Below the pieces are notes generated by a model that saw only the letters and a program-made list of their open reading frames with translations, had not been told where the DNA came from and searched no databases. 8,106 bases of DNA from NCBI GenBank assembly GCA_022712835.1, contig JAFLJU010000618.1:1-8106 (forward strand), written 5' to 3'. A program made the position numbers and the translations under genes. The first letter of the stretch is position 1, and every line of letters begins with the position of its first letter. Of this stretch, positions 1 to 6,255 are shown one piece after another. This stretch comes from Desulfobacteraceae bacterium (GTDB lineage Bacteria > Desulfobacterota > Desulfobacteria > Desulfobacterales > Desulfobacteraceae).

Positions 1-1210
1 TTGGGTTCGCTTCCAAGGCATCGCAGATTTCCTGGATCTGTTTTAAGCGGTTTTGGAACAAGGGGTTGGGTTCCAGGGCCACACTTTTATTGGCAAAGGA
101 GAGGGCTATTTTTAGATTTTTTTCCTGGAGGGCCATGGCCAGGGCATAGCCGGACAGGGAAATCGCATCCGAGGGGTTCAGTTTCACTGCCTGGTTAAAT
201 TCAGCCCCTGCTTTTTGGGGATCTTTTTTATCCAGTTTATCCAGGAAAATTTCTCCTTTCATCCTGAAGGCCATGCTGGAGTCCGGATTTAAACTGGTTG
301 CTGCTTCAAGATGGGGCAGGGCTCTGTCCCATTTTTCCTGTTTAAAAAGCAGGTGCCCTAGGAGAAGCTCTATTTCAAATACGTTTTGATCGATGCCATG
401 GGCTTTTTTAAGGTAGAGAATCGCCTTGTCATCCTCTTCATTGATCCGATGGATCAGGCCGATATTGTAGATGACCATCACCTCCCTGGGATTAATGGCA
501 ATGGCCTTTTCAAATTCTTTTTGTGCCTGGGCAATCTCTCCCATTACCCCGTAGCAGACCCCGAGGCTGTTAATGAGATTGATATTTTTGGGTTCACTTT
601 CCAACCCTCGTTTGTATTCCTGGAGGGCTTTTTCATAGTTATCCAATTGATAAAGCCTGTCTCCGCTAATGTTCAGGGAGACCGCATCAAAATAGATATA
701 ATGATTGTCTCCGAAAAATGCGGCATGGTCAATGGCTTTCAGGGCATTGCCGATGATATCGCTTCTTTCAAAGTCATGGAAAGGAAATGTTGCCACGCCC
801 ATAAGGATATCGGTTTTTAAAGCCGTTGATATCTTTTCTTTTAACAGGGAGATCAGACGGGCACCGTTTTCTTCTTTGAGATAATCCCAGAAGATCAGGG
901 CAAAGGAGGTATCGTCCAGGCTTTCCCATAGTCCTCGTTCTTTGTCCAGGATCGAGTGGAAGCAGGCTTCAAAAATATCCTTTGCCTTTTCCTTTGTCTG
1001 CTCAGAAGCGGTTTCAGATACCTTGATCACGGCACAGATAAAATTATCTCCAGGGATCTGGGCCGATGCAAGTCGGGCCTTCAGCTTTTCAATCTGGACG
1101 GGGAGGCTCTGAAGAAGGTCAGAAAAAAAGGTTTTTGGCGGCCGTATGGGATGGCCATCTGACTCGGTTTTTAAAAAATGGATTTCTTTTGAGGTAAATT
1201 TATGAATCAT
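1..1210 (-). CDS. TPR protein with degenerate N-terminal GGDEF-like domain (C-terminus off the window)
   Basis: The minus strand is open from an ATG at 1210 to the left edge: 403 codons with no stop, so the gene is partial. Residues about 55-175 look like a relic GGDEF fold. DDTSF (99-103) sits where the GGDEF active site should be, followed by MGVATFPF (137-144) and a helix with ALKAIDHAAFFG (156-167), matching the 'SIGVA..P' and 'AD.ALY.AK..G' blocks of diguanylate cyclases. The metal and catalytic residues are absent, so cyclase activity is not expected. From about residue 174 there are at least five or six tetratricopeptide repeats, with typical ends such as AIAINP, ATSLNP, AVKLNP and SVALEP. 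No signal peptide or membrane segment is seen, so a cytoplasmic scaffold is likely. The start overlaps the selA stop (ATGA, 1207-1210) and no good Shine-Dalgarno is present, which suggests translational coupling to selA. Substrate or partner is unknown. Confidence 0.88.
   Translation of the reverse strand, partial: MIHKFTSKEIHFLKTESDGHPIRPPKTFFSDLLQSLPVQIEKLKARLASAQIPGDNFICAVIKVSETASEQTKEKAKDIFEACFHSILDKERGLWESLDDTSFALIFWDYLKEENGARLISLLKEKISTALKTDILMGVATFPFHDFERSDIIGNALKAIDHAAFFGDNHYIYFDAVSLNISGDRLYQLDNYEKALQEYKRGLESEPKNINLINSLGVCYGVMGEIAQAQKEFEKAIAINPREVMVIYNIGLIHRINEEDDKAILYLKKAHGIDQNVFEIELLLGHLLFKQEKWDRALPHLEAATSLNPDSSMAFRMKGEIFLDKLDKKDPQKAGAEFNQAVKLNPSDAISLSGYALAMALQEKNLKIALSFANKSVALEPNPLFQNRLKQIQEICDALEANP
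1207..1210 (-). other. ATGA stop/start overlap, selA to TPR gene
   Basis: Read on the minus strand, ATG of the TPR gene (1210-1208) and TGA of selA (1209-1207) share bases. The sequence just upstream is A-rich (GTTAAAAAA) without a properly spaced Shine-Dalgarno, which favours termination-reinitiation by the same ribosome. Confidence 0.85.
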
Positions 1211-2637
1211 TTTTTTAACAGTATTTTTCCAAGGGTTGTCGAAATAATCTCGTCCTGTCCGGGTTGAATGGTTCTCGGGTCTAATATGTAGCGATCTCCC
1301 TCTATCCTGCCGATGATAGCAGGAGATGACAGGCGAAGGCTTCTCTCAAGGCGTGCAACCGACATGTTTAGGGGGCGCAGGGTGACACATTGGGTGGGCA
1401 GTTTCAGTTCGGGAAAAGATCCGCCGCCGGGTCTGGATTCCAGATCCGCTAACTCGACCTGGGCCTGGTCTTCAATGGCGTTTCGTATATGCTTTTCCAG
1501 GGCTTGGGCTTTCTCACACGTCTGGTCATAGGACATGGTCAGCATTCTCAGGGTGGGAATTTTTTTGATGGCTTGTTTCTCATCCCGATACAGTTTTAAG
1601 GTGGCTTCCAGGGCGCCCAGGGTCAGTTTGTCAATGCGCAGAGCCCGGGTCAGAGGGTTGGCCTTGATTCGGTCGATGGTTTCTTTTTTTCCCACAATAA
1701 TACCCGATTGGGGACCTCCCAACAGCTTATCTCCACTGAAGGTGACCACATCGGCACCCGATAATACGGAGTCTGAAACCAGGGGTTCCGCCGGAAGTCC
1801 ATGGTTGGAAAAATCGATCAGGGTGCCAGAACCAAGATCTTCCATCACCGGAATATTCCTTTTTTTCCCCAGTTCAGCAAGTTCCGCAAGTCCCACGCTG
1901 GCGGTGAACCCTTCAATTTTATAATTGCTGGTATGAACCTTAAGAAACAGTCCGGTATCGGCTGTGATAGCCTGTTCATAATCCCTCAAATGGGTTCTGT
2001 TGGTAGTTCCCACTTCTTTTAAGTGGCATCCGCTTTTGGACATGATATCCGGCACCCTGAAAGACCCGCCGATTTCAACCAGTTCCCCCCGGGAAACCAC
2101 CACTTGCGTATCCTTTGCCAGGGTGTTTAAGGCCAGTAACACAGCGCCTGCATTATTGTTGACGACAATGGCGCTCTGTGCTCCTGTCAGTTCACAGATT
2201 AAGTTTTCCACGGCTGAATATCGGATACCCCGTTTGCCTGTGGAAAGGTTCAGTTCCAGGTTGGAATAGGACCCGGAGATGGCTTGGATGTTTTCCAGGG
2301 CATCCTCGCATAACAAGGCCCGTCCTAGGTTTGTGTGAAGCACCACACCGGTGGCATTGATCACCGGGACCAACCGGTTTTTCATTCTTTCCCGGGCTGC
2401 ATCAATGGTTTGTTCTATGATCTTATTGTTGCAAATCTCGGTTAGGGTGTCCTCAAGGATATTCTGGCGGATGTTTTCCAAAATTGTCCGGATGGATTCA
2501 AGGACTACTTTCCGGGGGATTCCAAAGAACCTTTCATCATGTTTAACAATTTCCAGTAGATGGTCCACCCCTGGAAGGTCTCTTAACCGCTGCTGTTTAT
2601 CTGTATGGGTCATCTTTGTCTTTTCTTTGACCTTCAT
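1207..2637 (-). CDS. selA: L-seryl-tRNA(Sec) selenium transferase (selenocysteine synthase)
   Basis: SelA is a PLP enzyme that converts seryl-tRNA(Sec) to selenocysteyl-tRNA(Sec) with selenophosphate, in the cytoplasm. The 476-residue product is close to the usual size (E. coli 463). Motifs seen in order: NATGVVLHTNLGRA (94-107), VVNNNAGAVLLAL (158-170), SRGELVEIGGSFRVPDIM (182-199), EVGTTNRTH (208-216), KVHTSNY (234-240 region), EDLGSG (266-271) and SGDKLLGGPQSG (301-312), where K304 should carry the PLP Schiff base. The N-terminal helical tRNA-binding region (about 10-85) is present. The ATG at 2637 overlaps the stop of the upstream cheD-HDOD gene (ATGA, 2634-2637). M9 is an alternative start, but neither has a strong ribosome site, so the coupled start is preferred. 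No internal TGA or frameshift is seen. The encoding organism should also carry selB, selC, selD and selenoproteins, none of which is in view. Confidence 0.97.
   Translation of the reverse strand: MKVKEKTKMTHTDKQQRLRDLPGVDHLLEIVKHDERFFGIPRKVVLESIRTILENIRQNILEDTLTEICNNKIIEQTIDAARERMKNRLVPVINATGVVLHTNLGRALLCEDALENIQAISGSYSNLELNLSTGKRGIRYSAVENLICELTGAQSAIVVNNNAGAVLLALNTLAKDTQVVVSRGELVEIGGSFRVPDIMSKSGCHLKEVGTTNRTHLRDYEQAITADTGLFLKVHTSNYKIEGFTASVGLAELAELGKKRNIPVMEDLGSGTLIDFSNHGLPAEPLVSDSVLSGADVVTFSGDKLLGGPQSGIIVGKKETIDRIKANPLTRALRIDKLTLGALEATLKLYRDEKQAIKKIPTLRMLTMSYDQTCEKAQALEKHIRNAIEDQAQVELADLESRPGGGSFPELKLPTQCVTLRPLNMSVARLERSLRLSSPAIIGRIEGDRYILDPRTIQPGQDEIISTTLGKILLKK
2634..2637 (-). other. ATGA stop/start overlap, cheD-HDOD to selA
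   Basis: On the minus strand the selA ATG (2637-2635) overlaps the TGA of the cheD-HDOD gene (2636-2634). The preceding bases (AACACCAACG) lack a clear ribosome site. This is the second identical junction in the operon and argues that the three proteins are made in linked amounts. Confidence 0.85.
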
Positions 2638-3974
2638 TCGTTGGTGTTCATGACATTAATGGGAGTTGCATCAACAATCTCCGGGATATCCGCCCAGGTG
2701 AGTCCCAGGTGAGTTAAAACATGTTCGATGCTCTGGGACTGCATTTTCTCAAGGTCATGGCCGGTATGAAATTTTTCCATCAGCAGGTCGGCAAGGTAGA
2801 CAATATAGACAAGGTCTTTGTTCGTTTTTGCCTTTTCCGGGTGGTGATGGTAGCGGATGACCTGGGAGAGAGCATCTGAAAATTGCCATTTTTTTGCAAG
2901 TAATGCACCTACTTCACAATGGGTGATTCCTAACAGTTTTTTTTCAGAATCTAAAAAACTTTGGGTTCCGCTGCCCAGATCTCTGAACAGCAAGGGGGCC
3001 CTGTCGGATATGTATTGGTCCAGGACAACCTTGCCGATATCATGGAGAAGCCCAGCGGTATAGGCATTTTTGGCGGGTACTTTCTTGGTTTTCTTTGCCA
3101 GATTTTCAGCCGTTATGGCTACCCCAACCGCGTGGAAAAATAAACCGCCCCGGCACAGGGAATAGCCAGAGGTGCCGGTCTGATTATAGTAAGTGTTCAC
3201 AGCTGCCGTGATAACGGATTGAATCAGCAGGTCTTCTCCCAATAATAAAACAGCATCCTTCAGGGTCTCAATTTTGGAGGTGCCGGAAAACATGGCCGAA
3301 TTGCATAACTTCAGGGTCTGACCGCTCAATACCTGATCCTGGGAGAGTGCCTGGGTGATATCTTTGATGTCGCATCGGTTATCCTGGAACATTCTGAATA
3401 TTTTTAAAGCTGTCTGGGGGATGGGTTTTATATTTTCGATGGTGTCATCAATATCATCCGGGGTGGGTGGGGAAATCTCTTGCTGGGAGTTGCGGTTGTT
3501 TTCCCAGGCAGGAGCGATTGTGGCTTCACCGGTTTCCATGTTTAACTCAAGGGTACAGGTAAAAAAACCACCGGTTTCAGATTTGATAATTTCAATGTTC
3601 TGGCGTTGTAAAATCGCCCGGGCAATGTCGGCAGACCGACCCCCGATATCCAACCCCATATCCTGCTGGGATATGGGCCCCACAAGGGCGCCTCCTGCGA
3701 TGACGGCCTTGATGTCCCTGGGCGAACTGCCCAGGCTGACCATTTGGTTAATCAGGATAGGAATTCCCGTGGATGCATATTTTTCTGGAAACTCTGTCCC
3801 CATGGTTCCCAGGGGTTCGGGTAGAAGTATGTGAATGATTCCCCCTATCCTCTGTGTCTTGTCATAAAGGGCCACCCCGAGACAAGTGCCAAGATAGGCC
3901 TGGTATATTCTTGAGCAATTTTTATCTGCCTTTAGCCAGCCAGCCGCAATATGTTCAGTTTTTTGATAAATCAT
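2634..3974 (-). CDS. CheD-HDOD fusion signalling protein
   Basis: A 446-residue soluble protein. Residues about 5-155 resemble CheD, the chemoreceptor glutamine deamidase: LGTC (28-31) followed by IGGIIHILLPEP (43-54), giving the catalytic Cys31 and His48, then AVIAGGALVG (90-99) and DMGLDIGGRS (105-114). The Thr normally six residues before the Cys is Gln25, and the late 'GG..GR' block reads GGFFTC, so activity is doubtful. A Ser/Asn/Pro/Asp-rich linker (about 156-180) leads to an HDOD domain (about 181-400) with IPQTALKIF, LSGQTLKLCNSAMF, LLHDIGKVVLDQY (309-321) and a late YHHHPE (375-380); the HD pair is kept but there is no HD-GYP signature. HDOD domains act as signalling modules whose ligand is usually unknown. 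The ATG is forced: in-frame TAG, TAG and TAA codons lie immediately upstream. It heads the operon with selA, overlapping by four bases. Confidence 0.85.
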   Translation of the reverse strand: MIYQKTEHIAAGWLKADKNCSRIYQAYLGTCLGVALYDKTQRIGGIIHILLPEPLGTMGTEFPEKYASTGIPILINQMVSLGSSPRDIKAVIAGGALVGPISQQDMGLDIGGRSADIARAILQRQNIEIIKSETGGFFTCTLELNMETGEATIAPAWENNRNSQQEISPPTPDDIDDTIENIKPIPQTALKIFRMFQDNRCDIKDITQALSQDQVLSGQTLKLCNSAMFSGTSKIETLKDAVLLLGEDLLIQSVITAAVNTYYNQTGTSGYSLCRGGLFFHAVGVAITAENLAKKTKKVPAKNAYTAGLLHDIGKVVLDQYISDRAPLLFRDLGSGTQSFLDSEKKLLGITHCEVGALLAKKWQFSDALSQVIRYHHHPEKAKTNKDLVYIVYLADLLMEKFHTGHDLEKMQSQSIEHVLTHLGLTWADIPEIVDATPINVMNTNE

Positions 3975-3981
3975 GTGCCTT

Positions 3982-4003
3982 TACTACTACTATTATTATT
4001 ATT
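3982..4003. repeat. Trinucleotide tract (TAC)3(TAT)4
   Basis: Three TAC units then four TAT units run in a row, ending eight bases before the cheD-HDOD ATG. Read on the minus strand it is (ATA)4(GTA)3 in the 5' leader, just before the weak AAAGG ribosome site. In the frame of the downstream gene it gives TAG stop codons, so it is not coding for that protein. Copy-number change would alter leader length, but no evidence of variation can be seen in one sequence. Confidence 0.8.
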
Positions 4004-4020
4004 CCCATCGAAAATATTAT

Positions 4021-4050
4021 TAGATATCATTAAATATCCAAAGGTTTCAA
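4021..4050 (-). promoter_or_regulatory. Candidate sigma-70 promoter for the cheD-HDOD/selA/TPR operon
   Basis: On the minus strand a TTGAAA (4050-4045, 5/6 to the -35 consensus) is followed after 18 bases by TATCTA (4026-4021, only 3/6), with the AT-rich TAATAATATT next to it as an alternative -10. It lies about 50 bases before the cheD-HDOD ATG in the only non-coding gap ahead of the operon. The -10 match is poor, so this is a weak call. Confidence 0.3.
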
Positions 4051-4101
4051 CCATTATCTGGCCCTTCCATACCCATGGGGTTTTTTCTCGTCGAAAGGGG
4101 T

Positions 4102-4128
4102 TAAGGTTTTTTTTTAAAATGTCGATGC
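4102..4128 (+). promoter_or_regulatory. Candidate sigma-28 (FliA)-type promoter
   Basis: TAAGGTTT (4102-4109) matches the enterobacterial sigma-28 -35 consensus TAAAGTTT at 7 of 8 bases. After exactly 11 bases comes GTCGATGC (4121-4128), which matches GCCGATAA at 5 of 8. A start near 4135 would give a leader of about 30 bases before the ATG at 4168, with its ribosome site inside. The -10 is degenerate and the region is T-rich, so chance is possible. Confidence 0.3.
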
Positions 4129-4153
4129 TCATAAATAACCCAATGATATCCAT

Positions 4154-4160
4154 GGAGGGA
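4154..4160 (+). promoter_or_regulatory. Strong ribosome binding site deciding the start at 4168
   Basis: GGAGGGA lies seven bases before the ATG at 4168. The in-frame GTG at 4165 would be only four bases away, too close, so the ATG is preferred. Confidence 0.75.
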
Positions 4161-4167
4161 GTCGGTG

Positions 4168-5694
4168 ATGAAAATATTAGATGCCAAGATGATGATTACA
4201 TCTCATAATTCTTCTGAACAGATGGATCTTTCGCTCAAGGAAGAAACCCAGGAAAGGTTTGCCCGGAAGACTCCGGTCCCTTCCAATAATCGGTTCATTG
4301 GTATGGGGACTCAAGGGGAGTTATTCACAAGCATGGTGGTGGACCGGGTGAGTATCTCACAGAACACACAAGTGGAATACCAGTCGGGTTACTCTGGAGA
4401 AATTTCATCCAGATCAACGGTTCGGACAGCCCCGGGGGAAATAATGGTTTTTGAGCAGAGGCAGTTGCTGGAAACAATTGTAGGCGCTGTGATTGACAGG
4501 GATGTGGTGGTCCGGCAGATTCAGCAAGGGGACAACATACAAATTGATACCGGCCTTAGCACACCCAAATCTTTCCCCAGGTCAGGTACAGATTCCAGCC
4601 AATTGTCAGATGAAAAAATAATCTCTTTGAGCCGGACAGATATCCGTTTTGAGGCAGAACAAATGACCTTTGCCTCCCAAGGAGAAGTTGTCACCGAAGA
4701 TGGCAGAATTATTGAGTTCGCCCTTGATTTGTCAATGAACAGGGCCTTCTTGTCTAAAACGGAGCAGGAAACCCTTGTTCATACCTGGAAGGAACAGGTG
4801 ATTCTGACGGATCCCCTGGTGATTAGTCTGGATGGTCGTCTGCCCGTATTATCTGATACCAGTTTTGAATTCGATCTGGACAATGACGGGAAAACAGAAA
4901 ACATAAGTTTTGTCTCTGCCGGCAGCGGTTTTTTGGCCTTTGATAAGAACAATGATCAAAAGATCAACAATGGGTCCGAGCTCTTTGGGCCGGGCACAGG
5001 CAATGGGTTTGAAGAATTGGCTATTTGGGACGGGGACCAAAACGGCTGGATTGATGAAAATGATGATGTTTTTTCAAAACTTTCCGTATGGACCCGGGAT
5101 GAAAATGGGGAGGATCGGCTGATCTCATTGAAAGATGCGGGTGTCGGCGCCATTTCTCTTGAAAGTGTTGCCACCGGTTTTGATATGACGGGTTCGGATA
5201 ATCTTCTTAAGGGACGGTTGAAAAGTTCCGGTGTGTTTTTGTTTGAAAATGGCAATGTCGGATCCATCCAACAGATTGATCTGGCTGCAAGACCGGTGGA
5301 AAGTGAAACAATCAAGACTGAACTGAATGCAGTCGTGAATAATCCGGCGCCTGGTGTTTTACCGCAGAATCGCCTTTCCATGGTGTTGACCCCTGGATCC
5401 GGCCCCGGGTCATTGGAAGGGCAGGTTCAAAATCCACTCGAAACCCTTATGGAACAGATAAACGCCCTCAAGGAAGAGATGAACCAATTGTTGGGAAACA
5501 GATCCTCTTCCAAGGGTTTTTCCAAGGGTTCGTCCAAAAGTCTTTCCCTGGGTTTTGGTCGATTCTCGGGCGTACCCGGGGAGCAGAACAAGTTTGCTCC
5601 GTCCACTTACCAATTATACCAGATGATCCATCTGGATCCGTTTGTTCTTTTGTCTGGCTCTAACCTTTCCATGGGAAAAGACCGATATGTCTGA
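4168..5694 (+). CDS. Uncharacterised protein with EF-hand-like calcium-binding loops
   Basis: A 508-residue product counted from ATG 4168. No signal peptide or transmembrane segment is visible. The N-terminal half (1-210) is polar and unassigned. The recognisable core (about 213-370) starts DPLVISLDG and has three Asp/Asn-rich loops: DLDNDG (236-241), DKNNDQKINNGSE (259-271) and DGDQNGWIDEND (288-299), the last with correct EF-hand/dockerin-type spacing. It continues with LSVWTRDENGED, LKDAGVGAISL and VGSIQQIDL. From memory, similar cores occur in uncharacterised proteins of Vibrio and Shewanella-like bacteria; this was not searched. A Pro/Gly-rich stretch, a short predicted helix LETLMEQINALKEEMNQLL (424-442) and a Ser/Lys/Gly segment (446-468) follow. 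Ca2+ binding is a reasonable inference; cellular role is unknown. It is divergent from the cheD-HDOD operon and convergent with ilvH. Confidence 0.85.
   Translation: MKILDAKMMITSHNSSEQMDLSLKEETQERFARKTPVPSNNRFIGMGTQGELFTSMVVDRVSISQNTQVEYQSGYSGEISSRSTVRTAPGEIMVFEQRQLLETIVGAVIDRDVVVRQIQQGDNIQIDTGLSTPKSFPRSGTDSSQLSDEKIISLSRTDIRFEAEQMTFASQGEVVTEDGRIIEFALDLSMNRAFLSKTEQETLVHTWKEQVILTDPLVISLDGRLPVLSDTSFEFDLDNDGKTENISFVSAGSGFLAFDKNNDQKINNGSELFGPGTGNGFEELAIWDGDQNGWIDENDDVFSKLSVWTRDENGEDRLISLKDAGVGAISLESVATGFDMTGSDNLLKGRLKSSGVFLFENGNVGSIQQIDLAARPVESETIKTELNAVVNNPAPGVLPQNRLSMVLTPGSGPGSLEGQVQNPLETLMEQINALKEEMNQLLGNRSSSKGFSKGSSKSLSLGFGRFSGVPGEQNKFAPSTYQLYQMIHLDPFVLLSGSNLSMGKDRYV
5508..5531 (+). repeat. 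In-frame 12-base tandem repeat
   Basis: TTCCAAGGGTT occurs twice with a 12-base period (5508 and 5520), and a third, diverged copy (GTCCAAAAGTCT) follows. In the reading frame it encodes SKGF, SKGS, SKSL inside the low-complexity C-terminal part of the EF-hand-like protein. The period keeps the frame, so copy changes would only lengthen or shorten the linker. Confidence 0.75.
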
Positions 5695-5721
5695 TGGGAT
5701 GGTGCAAGACAAGCCGTCCAT
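5694..5721. terminator. Weak hairpin between convergent genes
   Basis: ATGGGATGG (5694-5702) can pair with CCGTCCAT (5714-5721) as eight pairs with one bulged G and one G-T pair around an 11-base loop. It sits right after the stop of the EF-hand-like gene and before the ilvH stop. There is no good T tract on either side (AATTTAG on plus), so it is only a possible terminator. Confidence 0.3.
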
Positions 5722-5747
5722 AATTTAGCTGTAAGAAAATGATATAT

Positions 5748-6233
5748 CTATGATTCTTTGTACAGGGCTAAAACCCCGGATCGGCTCAGCTTTTTGATCC
5801 CAAAGGGCGCAAGCTTTTCCAGAAGGATGTCTATGGTATCTTCATCTCCTGCGATTTCAAAAATATATTGCTGCTTTCCCTCATCCATAAGGATCCCATT
5901 GAATTGCGTCATGATTTGCCTTATCTTTGACTGGTTTTCCGGTTTGGCCTTGACACAGATCAGTGCCATTTCCCGTTTGATCGCATTCTCCCCGGTCATG
6001 TCCCTAAGTTTAATTACATTGACTAGGCGCTTGATCTGTTTCATGCATTGTTCGATCAACAGGGGACTTGCATGGGTGGTGATGGTTATTCTGGACATTT
6101 TTGGGTTTGCCGTGGGGGCACCACAGATGGTTTCAATATTATACCCTCTTCCGGCAAACAGGCCGGTAATTCTGGCGGTAACACCCGGCTCATTTTCCAC
6201 CAGCATGGTGAGGGTGTATTTTCTCGTTTCCAT
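5748..6233 (-). CDS. ilvH: Acetolactate synthase small (regulatory) subunit
   Basis: The regulatory subunit of acetohydroxyacid synthase, first step of valine, leucine and isoleucine synthesis; it activates the catalytic subunit and confers valine feedback. The 161-residue product matches the family (E. coli IlvH 163). The first ACT domain has YTLTMLVENEPGVTARI and GLFAGRGYNIE, then GAPTANPKMSRITIT. The second domain has KREMALICVKA and ends LSRSGVLALYK. Gly17 and Asn32 align with E. coli IlvH Gly14 and Asn29, which bind valine, so feedback sensitivity is likely. The frame is open upstream to an ATG at 6269, but that would overlap the cyclase gene. The ATG at 6233 has AGGAGAAAGG just before it and gives the expected N-terminus. 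No ilvB or ilvC is adjacent; it follows a diguanylate cyclase gene by 22 bases, which is unusual. Confidence 0.95.
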   Translation of the reverse strand: METRKYTLTMLVENEPGVTARITGLFAGRGYNIETICGAPTANPKMSRITITTHASPLLIEQCMKQIKRLVNVIKLRDMTGENAIKREMALICVKAKPENQSKIRQIMTQFNGILMDEGKQQYIFEIAGDEDTIDILLEKLAPFGIKKLSRSGVLALYKES

Positions 6234-6238
6234 ATGAA

Positions 6239-6248
6239 TCCTTTCTCC
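6239..6248 (-). promoter_or_regulatory. Ribosome binding site deciding the ilvH start
   Basis: Minus-strand AGGAGAAAGG precedes the ATG at 6233 by about six bases from the AAAGG part. It supports the 161-residue product over a 173-residue form starting at 6269 inside the upstream gene. Confidence 0.7.
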
Positions 6249-6255
6249 TGGAGAA

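Noticed and set aside
386..820. Plus-strand 144-codon ORF
   Set aside because: Lies antisense to the TPR gene, whose minus-strand frame gives clear repeats; no ribosome site or family pattern.
3355..3834. Plus-strand 159-codon ORF
   Set aside because: Antisense to the CheD/HDOD coding region, with composition typical of a complementary-frame shadow.
3971..4153. Minus-strand 60-codon ORF in the divergent gap, ending in an ATGA overlap with cheD-HDOD
   Set aside because: No ribosome site before its ATG, its C-terminus (NNNNSSS) is just the translated triplet tract, and it covers the promoter region of both flanking genes. A leader peptide cannot be fully excluded.
4956..5381. Minus-strand 141-codon ORF
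   Set aside because: Antisense to the EF-hand-like gene, whose motif pattern and strong ribosome site make the plus strand the coding one.
5758..6237. Plus-strand 159-codon ORF
   Set aside because: Exact antisense shadow of ilvH, which is unmistakable on the minus strand.
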